Assembly: GCA_024138015.1 (NCBI GenBank)
Contig: JAMXBB010000001.1
Span: 87,977,872 to 88,041,871, forward strand
DNA: 64,000 nucleotides
Direction of reading: 5' to 3'
Origin: Lumnitzera littorea
Taxonomy: Eukaryota > Streptophyta > Magnoliopsida > Myrtales > Combretaceae
Positions 50,318 to 62,200 of this stretch are shown piece by piece; within the stretch, counting starts at the first letter, position 1, and the number at the start of each line of letters is the position of its first letter. The notes beneath the pieces are model-generated. The model did no database searches. It was not told the DNA's origin and saw only the letters and a program-made list of their open reading frames with translations. Made by a program: the position numbers and the translations under genes.

Positions 50318-50526
50318 CAGCATTGGTTACCAGTGATTTTGTAATGTAGCATGAAGTGTAGTGTGGTTATTTTATCCAATACTGAAGTTGAATATATGAA
50401 AGCAACCATTGCAATACAAGAATGTAAGTGATTGAAGAACATGATGGGAGACATGCTATACAAAATTGAGTACGATATACAAATTAAATGTAAAAATGAA
50501 GGTGCCATCAGATTAAATGTGAAGAA
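50318..50526 (+). pseudogene. Copia RNase H, 3' part of unit 2
   Basis: Resumes the copia frame cut at 33,638. SNTEVEYMKATIAIQECK and LKNMMGDML match the conserved SSTEAEY region of copia RNase H, followed by IKCKNEGAIRLNVKN. Stops interrupt it. It is the far side of the element E insertion. Confidence 0.8.
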
Positions 50527-50599
50527 TTTTGTCTCATTGTTTGTTTGTTTTCTAGGTCTAACAATTCGATTTCTTATTTGATGGGAGACCGAATCAATT

Positions 50600-50700
50600 T
50601 AAAAGAGCAATGCATTATGCTGAAATTTATGAAGCTACAAATAGTAATACATCCAATGTTAAAAGTGTTACATAGTCAGTACGAAACTGCGTCCAGGCAA
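50600..50700 (+). repeat. Dispersed repeat, copy 3, in the WRKY 3' flank
   Basis: Direct copy of the segments at 28,281-28,480 and 32,360-32,520 (ATACATCCAATGTTAAAAG, TTACATAGTCAG). It lies only about 80 bases beyond the WRKY stop codon, so it is probably part of that gene's 3' UTR. Confidence 0.6.
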
Positions 50701-50778
50701 ATTTTCTCTTTAAAAAAAAGGGGGGGTTTGTTTGTGTACAAGAGTTTATGCACGATAAGACTGGACATTACGTGGCAG

Positions 50779-53700
50779 CTAGACATGCGAGAGAAATTGG
50801 ATCTGTCTGAGAAGAGGAGTTAGGGTTTCCATGAGTTTCTCGCATGGATGATTATGAATTCCTTCATAAGTCGTCAAGACGATGCCACTGTCTTTAGATA
50901 GCCTCTGCACTTGCTTCTTCACGTTGCACGTATGATGAGCACACCTGTAATAGCTCCTTTTTTTTTTTTTTTTTCAGCCATCATGTTGCATGAGTCAGTT
51001 GCATGCCATGAGAGAGAAAAAGAGAAAAAAAAAAAAAATGTAAACCATGAACTTTATCATGGATATTCTGTCATATTAATATGTGTGATTTAATATTAGT
51101 TTTTTTCCAATGAATGCTATCATGAGCAATGTTTTTGTGGAGAATGTTTTATAGATTCTTTTTTAGTGGTTATTATTATTAAAACTTTGCTGATATCAAA
51201 TATTATTATAGTAGTCCTAAAAAATTACCAATACCAATAACCTATAATGATTAGTAATAATTAAAAACCATGTCCGAGTGGCTAACCACCAGCAACGTTA
51301 GTAGTCAACACCATAAAATAGTAATAGAATGTGTGAAAAATGAAATCTTCTTTTAAAAATAGAAATCATTTTCTCCATTTTCGATTAACTTGTTCCACGA
51401 CGGCTAAACACCACATAACCAAGTATCGTGACATTTGCCTTCCACCATTATTAGCTATCACTCAAAAGCCACCAATGTTTCCAACCTATTGAGAATATGA
51501 TATAATATTTATAATTTGAGGTTTTCTAGTGTAAGATGTATCCAAAAAATTTGAAAAAAAGTGTTTTCCACAATACAAACACACTAGAAGATAAATGAAC
51601 GTCAATTATCGTGTAAGAAATGGTAAAAATTACAATTATAAATGCATTAAATTAAAGTCGATAAAATTAGAACAAAAAGAGACTCAACTCTAAGGTTTGT
51701 TTGTTTCAAAAAAAGACAGGCTTCCCCAAACTTTCATGACATCCTTACAATTAAATGGTTAAAATTGTCAAATATAATCATTATAGTAACTTCAAGAGGT
51801 TATATTATTAATGGCTTTAGTCACAACTGATGGAGAGAGGTAATAGTTGCAACTGATGGCTGGTGTTGAAGGTTCATTGAAAATATAAATATAAATGAAG
51901 AATAATAAGAAAAATGATTTGCATTATTGAAAAGGAAAATCATTTTAGTAGGTTTTTCATTTATATTTTTTATGTGTGTTAATCATCATTGACCAAAACC
52001 TAGTCACTACCATAACCTGTACCATATCACTTGTGTTGGAAGCCATTAGGATATACGACATTTTTATATTACTAAGATAATAATTAATAATCCCAAATCT
52101 TTCGTTATAGCTCATACAATAGAAATAAGAATAAATTTTTCATGAAACAAACACATCCTTCGTTGCCGTGTGGAGTTCGATGCATGAACAAACCACCAAT
52201 GACATTAATTTGTCCCTAGAAAAGTATGGGAATTTATTTCACTTTACTGATCAATTTGGAGCATTGAAATAATTCGATTTATGGAGTTGAACTATAGCTA
52301 AATATAGTACATATTCAAATAGTTGATCTTATGGCATATTAGTTACAGTTCACTAACATTCCATATAACTATATCTCGACTCCATATCCCTTTAAAGGTA
52401 AATTGCATATTTTTTTATTGCTATAATCGTTCGATTTGGCTTACGAGCCCCTCTATAAGTCAAGATGGATTTCACTCATACTCCAATATGAAGTAAATAA
52501 TATAACAATATTTTTTAATCATATTTTCAACTTCGCGTTGTTTTAATCCTTAAGTACATAATATTTATATCATTATAAACTGATTCTACGTTTCGTTTCA
52601 TGTTATAGCATGTATTTGTTCGTTAAAATGAGAATTGAGATATAATTAGGAATATGCAATATCTATTTTAAAAATTAAGTTTCTTATTCTTGATTTGGAA
52701 AAATTCAGAGAAGAAATATTAGTTTTTTAAGTTGACATAAAATATCACATTATTTTCTAGGCTAAGAAGAACATGTAAAATGGCATGAAAAGATTGAAAA
52801 TATATGGACCGATTAATTTTTATTCCATACCAGATTGTTATGTATTATTTATATATTGCTTCAAAATAAACTGAATATTAGTCTTGTTTCATAAAAGTTC
52901 AACCTAGATCAATTATTAGGGCATCTTTAGTAGATGGAAATGTTTCCTGCGTTTCGAAATTTTTTATAAGTAAGTTATTTGATGGATTTTCTTCTTCTTC
53001 TTTTTTTATAAATTGTGGAAAAAAAAAGGTTCGAATTTTCTGAATGATTATATCTTCTTTTATAAAACAGAATCTACTTTTCCCTCAATTCCCAATTATG
53101 TTCAATACAAATATTAGACATTACCCCAGCCAGCCCTTTGTGGAATTTCTATTAGCTAACACAACCTTTTACTTTTTTTATTATTTGCATAATATAAATA
53201 TTAGAAAATATTTTTTAAAAATATAAGTTTGACGGGAAATCCATATATACCACGAAATTTTATTTAATGAATAAATCTTTTAAGAAAAGTAACTATATTT
53301 GTTAACCCTAGAAAACATAAAAATATCACTTGTATAGTATATATGCAAATGACCCATAGAACAATTACATGATTTATTCATCAAGAACCATCACATACAT
53401 ATATATATATATATATATATTATTTATATATACATATTATTTATATATATGTGTGTGTGTATATTGTGCCTCACCTGGGGAAAGAGCTATTCTTGACAGC
53501 CTTTTGTCCATATTTTCTCCAACGATAACCATCATCAAGTATATCATCATCACTCCTTGTTTTGAAGGCATACCTCGGTCTCACCGCTTTTCTACTATTT
53601 CCTCTACTGGTCCCTACCTTCACCTGCTTATTCTTCATTTCCTCTTCCATCATGGTACCACCATTATTACCAACAAAGGACGAACATGACGCCGTTGCCA

Positions 53701-54016
53701 TACTATTGTGAGAGGAAGAGGAAATCATATCGAAACCATTCATCCAAGATTCCATATTCGGAATAGCTGGTGGTAGAGGTGATGGTGGTGATTGATTATG
53801 TATAGGAAGAGTATGAGGAAGAGAAGGAGGAGGAGGAGGAGGACAAGGAGCTGGAGGAGAAGGATGAATTAACGATGGGGTGGTTGTTGTGAAGAAATAA
53901 CTATTAGGAGGATAAGCTTGTTGAGAAAGCTGGACGTGGTTAGCCACTAGTGGTGGTGCTGGCGAGAGCGGTGGTAGTAGCGGTGTGGCCGATTCGGTTT
54001 CAGGTTTTTCATTCAT
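50779..54016 (-). CDS. WRKY: WRKY transcription factor, group IIc, two exons
   Basis: Exon 1 is 54,016-53,475 and exon 2 is 50,956-50,779, joined in phase 2 across an Arg codon (AG|G) with GT-AG borders. This gives 239 aa ending at TAG. The N-terminus is Pro/Ser-rich (PPAPCPPPPPPSLPHTLP at about 55-72). Basic residues near 125-145 may form a nuclear signal. The DNA-binding domain at about 145-219 has WRKYGQK at 166-172 and zinc ligands C186, C191, H215 and H217 (C-X4-C-X23-H-X-H). The intron position, inside the domain after PR, is the conserved one. The C-terminus KLMETLTPLLRQIQFLSHV resembles WRKY24/43/56 of Arabidopsis. WRKY proteins bind W-boxes (TTGAC) in the nucleus. It looks intact. 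The acceptor is unusual, with 17 A residues before the final G, and exon 2 is easy to miss. Confidence 0.93.
50957..53474 (-). other. WRKY intron, 2,518 bp
   Basis: It lies between donor GTGAGG at 53,474 and acceptor AG at 50,958-50,957. It is AT-rich with no gene in it. It contains a TA/TG microsatellite close to the donor and a poly-A run directly before the acceptor. It is longer than usual for this intron class, but no clear transposon was recognised inside. Confidence 0.85.
53396..53462. repeat. TA and TG microsatellite in the WRKY intron
   Basis: About 24 bases of alternating AT, then TA-rich sequence and a GTGTGTGTGT run, ending about a dozen bases from the exon 1 donor. Confidence 0.9.
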
Positions 54017-54189
54017 TGGAGAGGTGGGAATATTTGATTATGACTATGTAAGGGAGAGGAAAGGAGAACCTAGAACGTTTGGTTGATCAAGAACTTATTA
54101 TGTATATAACAAATTAGGTTTGGGTCTCAAAGTGGAACTTTGGAGGGTGAGAGGTTGGACTGACCCACACAAACTCTTAAAGGGTTGTC

Positions 54190-54243
54190 TTAAAGGGAGA
54201 AAGAGTAGTGGGAAAAAATCAGGGAAAAACAAAAAATTCTCAT
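54190..54243 (-). other. Possible 17-codon uORF in the WRKY leader
   Basis: ATG at 54,243, 17 codons (MRIFCFSLIFSHYSFSL), TAA at 54,192-54,190. It is in the leader only if transcription starts at about 54,255 as the TATA box suggests. Unproven. Confidence 0.35.
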
Positions 54244-54283
54244 ACTGCAAGTGTTAATGCTTCTTCTTTAATTATTGATTTCT

Positions 54284-54293
54284 CTATATATAG
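54284..54293 (-). promoter_or_regulatory. TATA box of the WRKY gene
   Basis: Minus-strand CTATATATAG, about 270 bases before the start codon, followed by a pyrimidine-rich leader. A start at about 54,255 would give a leader of about 240 nt. Confidence 0.5.
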
Positions 54294-54299
54294 TGTGTG

Positions 54300-57200
54300 T
54301 GCTTTTCTTTTTTCTAATGGCAATGCCGAAGGTAATATTAAGCCAACAACATTCAACTACTTTTGTTCAACTGCCCCCTGTGTGAATTAAACCAGATGCA
54401 CATAGAAAAAAATACATATACAATGTCGGTTCATCGTTATCATCTATGCATCTTGATTTATACGTGCATGCATGCATAGAATTTTTCTTTTCTTATTTTC
54501 TTTTGGCCAGCTAGGGCTTTTCTTTCATTTCTTCGGCGACGTGTATAAAAATTAGTATGCACATGGATCGGTTCAGACGGGGTCCTTCCGGTTCAGGACC
54601 CACCTCGGTTCACTTATCGAAATCTAGCCTCATGCTTGATTAGATAACAGTTTTAGGCCCACATGGGCCACATTCATGAGCTCGGGACCAGGGGGTCGTT
54701 AAATATAAGTAAACAAAATGATAATCGCTCCTTCTAAACTATTGGTTGAGTACAAGGAAAATTTTAATTATACCAATTAGTGGCATATAAAATTACATCA
54801 TGTGAAAATAAAATTAATAATTTTTTAATAAACTAAATACTATGGTTAATACTTATGTGCGAAGTATATTAATATTATTGAATCATTTTTGTTGAGTATA
54901 CCTTTAAAACTTCTAAAATGTAGTTTCACCTCATACTTTTTAAAATATATAAATAACTTTCAACTTTTTAGTAGAACACTAAAAATTATGGCATTCAATG
55001 ATGGTTCATAATCATATCTTAAAAAGTTACGAGGAGGTTATGTCAATTTAGAAGTTTGAAAAACTTCAAACTGGAAAAACTAAATACTAGTAGACTGCAA
55101 AAACTGGCTTATAGTGTGTATGCTGCATGAATCAATGCCCAATGGGTTTCTTTATTCAAGAACAATCTTATCACACCTGAACTTGTAGATCAACTGGGGA
55201 ATGAGAATGAGTCAAGGGTTTAAAGGGTTAAAACTATATAGAATTAGCATCAATAAAAATATTAAAATATAATTTATATTTATTTATAAAATAATAAAAT
55301 TCACATATTATTGATATTTGAAAGTTATATTCTTTTTACAGTTTACTTTTGCTTTTATAAGATCTACATTTATCTCTCTTTTTTAAAATAAATTGGTGTA
55401 TTTTAATTGAAAATATAAAAAAAAACAAGTACATTCCATCCTAAAGAACTAAGTTGGGTTTTGTGGGAACTAGTTTATACCAATTGAGTTATTTGAGTAA
55501 AACAAAGGCCTTTATTCATAAGGGTTAAATAGATCAATTCAGATTTAATAATACCGTTTAAAAAAAATATTAATTACACTTATTAAAAAATTAAATAATA
55601 ATAATAAGCATTTTACATTTGTACCATCACTTTTCCCATTAATGTCTAAAAGCTGAAAACTTTCCTATTAAATTTATTAACACTCGTTACGAAGGACACC
55701 TCAACAGAACCCTCGTATAAGTTTGAAAGAAGAAGTAACCGGAATTCACAAGCCGACTATGCTTGGAACCGGTGAGTTCACAAGTCAACATGTAAGACAC
55801 GTGTTGTAAGACTCGGAGTGGCGTTTACGAATCCTAGTTTGATAGAACACTGTTTACCAAACATGAACCCTCAAGGACCCCACATCGCATTTCCGGGAAT
55901 TTTTACGCTCGAATAAGGAAGGAAAAAAAAAATATTCTACATGACCGTGTCGTATTAATCTCGATAATATTCAATACATAAAAATATGAGTATATGTCCT
56001 CGTTAATATTTTTCTATTATTAATCTTAATAGGTAATAAATTCTTTTTCATTTATCCGAACACGTAATTTGATTCATTTAGGCAAATCTAACTTTAAAGA
56101 TAATTAGTTATTTGACCCGTTCATGAGGTTAAAGGTACTTATGGTCTACCCATACGAAAAGGTTAATAGCGCTTATAAGAAAGTAGGTAATCTGCATCTG
56201 CAACACAGCACATACGTAAGACTGATGGTATGAATTTCATCACTTTAATCCTGTTAAAACTCTCACCAAAACATCTGGAGCAATGTATCCAATGTTGTCA
56301 TTTCCATATTATTGAGTTATGTGATACATGCGATGTATCACTAGTTTGCTTGTTACATTTAACCATCATGACTTAGGTTTTGAATAATTTCACAGTTTTG
56401 AATATCCTCTACTCAGTATGCTTTTTTAATTGTATCTGTCTTCAATTCCAATATTTTTGGTAAATTACAAAAGGTATATCAATTTTTTCATGCATTTTCG
56501 TTTTTTGTGGCTTATTCTTTTTCTTTTTCCCCCTTTTCCGGGTTATGTTATGTCACTCAAGTTTTGTCCAGTCAAAAAAAAAAAAAAAAAAGAGTTAATC
56601 CACCATTAAAACATTTGAGATACACCTAATGCGGTCAACATCCTAAATGTCTTCTTTTTTCCTCAATGCATATTTCTAAAATACCCAAAACTATTCTGTA
56701 ATGGGACCAATGGAAAAAGATGGTGTTTTTATTTGGTTGCACTTTAAAAGACATTAGCAATAAATTAAGAATATATGTGGCACATCAATATACCCTTATC
56801 TATCTGTGTGGCTCGTGCTAGAATCTTAAGGTCAAATATGAAGATATACTTAAAAAACGCCAAGAAATAATGAAAATATATTTTAAAAAAACGTTGTGAA
56901 ATAACTATCTCTTTTTTCTACAAAAGAATCATAATTCCTTAATTTATAATAACAAAAATAGTATGGAATAATGACTTCACGAACCATATGTAAATCTAAC
57001 CAATCAACTTAATGAGTGTGTTAATGCATAGCACTCAGCTCATCTACTTTATTTTGACTGTGGACTAGCCTTTTTAATGATATAGGAAAAGGCTATTTAT
57101 GAAACTGAAGAAGGGGAGGGAAAGGAAAAAAAGAAATATAAAGGGTCAAAATGCAAAAAGTCATATGCATGTAGCAGTAGTATTAGATATCTTTTGAACT

Positions 57201-58900
57201 CCTCTACTAAAAAGATAAATAGCCTATTTTGAAATAATTTATTACCATCTACTTGTAGATACAAATTTATATGATTTAGGAGAAAAAAACTTGTATCAAT
57301 GTTCTTATTTCAATTCAAACATAAGTTTGATTTACTCTCTATGTTTTGAGAAATATTTATTATCTAAAAAGAAAAAAAAAGAAATCGTTATATAAATAAA
57401 TATAGATCTACGTACAGGCTAAACTGTAACCTGACCCACAATCATCCTGCTAAGTTAAAAACCCAATATGGACCTAGCTATATAAGTTCAATAGTATGGT
57501 CGAACCACCTAGTTGATGAGTCCAAGCTATGTCAACCTACAAGACCTAGACCCAATGATACCAAAACCACTAACATAAAAGGAAAAAAAAAAAACAAAAC
57601 GATAAAAAAGGAAAAGAGGAAAAGAAAGAAAAAAAATGGTAAAATAAATTAAAATATAATAATAATAATTAAAAATTTTAAGTAATTCCATATGAATAGG
57701 AAAAAATCATTTCCCATTCACTTTATTTAATGTATTGCTATTTATAACAACCAAAAAATGTATTATTAAAAGCTTATTAATTTAATATATATAGACTTTT
57801 ACAAAAAAGCTATTCTCATTATAAATAACTTGGACTAACTTTCGTTTTTTTAACTTTTTTATAAACTTTATATCTTTTATCTTATATTATTAATATGACA
57901 ATCAAGATGGATACAAATGTATATAAATAAGTACATATCCTTAATAACTATTTTTGTAAAATAAGCTAAAAATAACATTTATCTTGAATTCAAATAATTT
58001 TAATTTAAAATCTAAAATTTAGGTTATTTTTTACCTTTTAAATTAATATTTTTTTAAAAAAACCGGTTCATAATTCTTTAAACTTATCGATTTCGACCCG
58101 TGAATCAATCACACAAGTTTGGGTTCTATTACCCACTTTAGGAACCCACAGGTTCAAGTTCGATATCACACAAATTGGTTTAAAACTATGCCTTGATCTA
58201 AATAAATACCTTACAGATAAATAGAATCTTTCAACTGGATAGTATTTTTTATAATTCCTTCAAAATGCAATCTATTTCAAGCATATTGCCAACGCTAGTA
58301 TAATTTACCCCCATCTTTTCTATTATCAACCAATGGTGAATATTCGAATAACCTAGTTTCAGGCCAAAGAATGACTGGACAACCTCATTTCTTGTCACAC
58401 AAATAGCCCACTTTGGGTAGGACCGTTAGCTGACATTCTCACAGGAATTGACATAAGAAAAGATTGATTGTTGGCCCACCAAAATAAATTATCAAGAAAC
58501 TGATGCAATTGCCACCCCTTGCAACATTAATTACAAGAAAAGGACTTCAATTTTGTGATGAATCAGGGTGGGCCTGAAGGTGGGGTCAAACATTACTCTA
58601 GCAATAGTGGATCGGTAGTGAAAGAACTTCATCTGCCCTGTAGGTCTATTTAAATAGCCCTTTCTGCGAATTTATTGGCCTTCGGGCTAAGAACTTCGGT
58701 TAGCTAAATAATTAAGTAATAAAAGCTTTAAGGAGCCTTTCTCTAGGGAGAATTGTCATCACTCCCGGTTGGGAAAGGCCATGTGAGCCAGGAGCGGATA
58801 GGTATGGCTTGCAGACAGCATGTCTACCTCAAAATATTACCTAGTTAAACAGCGCTGACAATGATATCTAAGTCACAGAGAGGGATACAAAACATAGGAA
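54300..58900. other. Intergenic region between the two host genes
   Basis: AT-rich, with no coding frame or RNA gene I can support. The first 1 kb would hold the WRKY promoter. Stretches at about 55,690-55,860 and 58,610-58,860 are less AT-rich than the rest but match nothing I know. Confidence 0.5.
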
Positions 58901-59236
58901 TGCAACATGTAACTTATGCCATTTCTAAATAATTAAAATATCCAAAAGGAATAACCAATTCAAGATAAGATTTATCATTTTCTCCCAAAACGATAGAGTC
59001 TGTAGGTTTACTTGACATGAAAAATGCATCAAGACGATCAGCCTATGATATTCTCTAATGCCAACGCCTGCTTTCTTCTGATGACTGTTATTCAGAGCAA
59101 TCGCTACAACTAACAAAGTAGAACCTTTTCCAACCTCTGGCTGAACATTTTTCATCATTGTAGATGAGATGTAATGCTGAACGATGAACAGAGGGGAAAA
59201 ATGAAAGCTGAGATGTGAGAAAGGAAAGGTTTGATA
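58900..59236 (-). other. Probable 3' UTR of the peptidase gene
   Basis: Stop-filled sequence directly after the TAA. No clear AATAAA was found, so the end is not fixed. The 77-codon minus-strand frame here is not supported as a gene. Confidence 0.4.
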
Positions 59237-62200
59237 TTAAAACAAGGGCTTCTTCCCATTTAGCATTCCCAATAAGTGGTCCAAAACCTGGCCTGCACCA
59301 TCACGTAGTCCAGAATGCGTATATTCACTAGTAACCCAAAGCCTAATACCAGCAATCTGTGAAGCTGTCTCAGTTGCCAGCTTAAAGTTAACAAACATAT
59401 CCTCATAGTATACCGCTGCTGCCACAGGGACCTACAAGCAGTTCAAGAGCACAATTTATACACGGAAGGGATTAAAGCAAATTGAAATGCTAGCATTTTC
59501 CAGCAGGGTCAGTTCACACCTTGTTATTGTTAAGGGCAGCAATGTCATACAATGCAGGCCAGTCTGTTTTTTCTGCCAAAACGTGAGCAGTCTCTTTGAA
59601 CGGTCTGAGGGCATGAATTTCATCAAACATCCATGGAAAAATCATCTATTGGACAAAAACAAGTTTTTTAGGAAAACAATCAGATTTAAAAATTAATAAT
59701 AATAATGAATCAACTGGCATATATCCAAAATTATGTAATAAAATAGAAAATGAGAAAAATGAGAAATTTTCAGTTTCTCTAGATGAGGTTTATCCACTGG
59801 AAAACATTAATCCTTCTGAATATGTTTGATAGACGTTCAATTACACCCTTGCCAATCCATTCACAAAAGGAAAAGAACAATGTACTTGTCACAGAAGGAA
59901 AAACAAAGAAAAGAAACAGGAAGAGATAGAAAGATTATTATCCTTCATTAATCACTCTAGCTTTGTTTGCAGATGGCTTCACAATGGGAAAAGAAAAAAA
60001 AAAAAAAAACAATATTCAGATTAGTCCTCTAACTTTTCTGAGTTCACCTTTAAAAAGGTAATATTTCCCAATTTTGAAATATGTCTATTTATGCACAGAA
60101 AAAATCAATCTAATCAGTGCTTGTAAGTGGTAGCAAGTCTCCATCACCAACAAAACTTGACAGTCATCTAATGCTCTTTCCGGACTAAAACCCATTCGAT
60201 GGGTATAACAGATATATTCATATTAGAACCCAATACCGATTGTTTGAACAAGATCAATCTAGACCAATGGAAGGTAGGAACTAGAAGAGACAACTGAGAC
60301 AATAATATAAAAGAAGCTAAAAATTATGCCTACATATTCCATGAAAAGCACAACCTGATATAAAAGGAAGCAAAAAGAGGAGAGTAAGCAAAACCAGCAC
60401 ACATGGGAAGAGGTGTGCAATGCATTTCACAAGGTAATGTCACTAAAATTATAATTACCTCTCCAGTGAAAAGCACCGGGCGTCCCTCTTCTGCAGCCTT
60501 GATTGCATCAAACTTACTTTCATGATTGACCCTTACCCTATCAGCGCACCACTGGGATGAAGCACCCTATCATAAAAAGGAGAAATTGTTATGGAAGATA
60601 TGGAATAACTTTGAGCAGTGCCCAGGCAATATGACAATTTAATGAGAATTCACTTACCTGACAATAGATGGATTCGTGGAGAAGAGCAAAAAGAGGGTTT
60701 TGATCAAAACCCAACCAGTTCTCAAACTGTCTGCAGGGAATGACTATTATTTAATCCCAATGGATGCCAAAGCATGAAAATTTTTGGAACAAATTATTCT
60801 TACAGCTTTCAAGAAGTAGTAACTGATTTGCTTTTTTGCACCTGGAACTATCACCGGATCCCACACTCGCTCAAACCTGAGATTTTGTCCATAGGAATGA
60901 TTAGAACTTAAAAGAACGATAATTTTTTGCCGAAAAGTTTGAGTAAAGTTTGTCTTACAGGTAATGCAAGCGTTCAAAACTGGAACTGAACCCCAAACCT
61001 TGAAGACCAAGCATCTGCAATCCCCTTGGAGTCAATATCCCTCCAGATGGAAGGGGAACCTGACAGTAAGAAAAACAAAGGGCAGGAAGAAAATTCAGCT
61101 ATTGATCTCAGCAGCACAAATTAGTCAAACAGTGTGATACGAACTTACCCCACCACCTTCAGATTCTGCCAGGTACTTGACGACTTCACGGACCACTTCT
61201 ACATCCTCAGGGAACCTCTTGTAATACTTCTCATTCTGAAAAACGACCTGCCCATAGCAAGCATTGTATACCGAATCTGCAGTACATCCATTTCCAATAG
61301 GGGGGATTCCACCAGTTATAAGGGCTTGTTTGAGCCCATGAGGTGCGATGGATAGGTAAGTAACCACACAAAAGCCACCAAAACTCTACATAAAGGAGAA
61401 AAAAAAACAATGGTTTTTGTTTCTGGCATTGCATATAATCTGATATGTAAGTGCATCATGCTGAAGCAACACTGGACACAAATATATCGCAAATTCTAGC
61501 TGGATGACATGAGGGGAACAATTTTTTACCTGACCAAGAACAGTCCAAGGTTTACTATCAGGAACAAGTCGTACACGAATAAACTCAGCATCATTGACAA
61601 TGTTATCTGCTCGAAAATGTGTTAAATATTCAGCCAAATTTTCTGCAGATTTTATTTGCAACATCGATGATGCTGTCAAAGGTGTTGACAAGCCTGTTCC
61701 TCGCTGCAAATACAAAGTTAAAAAGCAAAGCCTGTTAGTATAGAAGTTCCCTTGCATAAATTGGTTTGTTAATTGGTGTCAGCATAATTATACCTGATCC
61801 ATCAAAATAACACGAAATTCTTCACACGCTCTCTTTATCCATGCGCTGGATTCAGTAGGCCGTGGGCATTCATAACCTGGTCCGCCTTGTAAGTATAAAA
61901 GGTAGGGCAACTGTTTCTCTTCTTTACCAGCTAAAATGAACATTTACCACATTAAGTAAAGATCTTTCTCATATGAAAAGCAAAATTAAACATATGTATG
62001 CTTTGCTTACAATCGTAAATTCAAGTGGGTATTAAATCCAAAATGACCTTTTATCATCTTAAAATGGGTAGGATCCACTAAAATGCCAGTATAGAGTTTT
62101 GTGTATGCCACCAATCCAATTAAGTAGCATTCCTATCGCCTACATTATTTGGCAGAGTCCACAAACTAGGGCTATGTTTTGCAAAGCAAGCTGATAAGAC

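Noticed and set aside
50545..50823. 92-codon plus-strand frame
   Set aside because: It overlaps WRKY exon 2 on the other strand and has no family signature.
53369..53689. 106-codon plus-strand frame
   Set aside because: Starts in a TA/TG microsatellite and runs antisense to WRKY exon 1.
58925..59158. 77-codon minus-strand frame as a separate gene
   Set aside because: Directly downstream of the peptidase stop, with no domain and odd composition; better read as 3' UTR.
61134..61355. 73-codon plus-strand frame
   Set aside because: Antisense to exon 4 of the peptidase.
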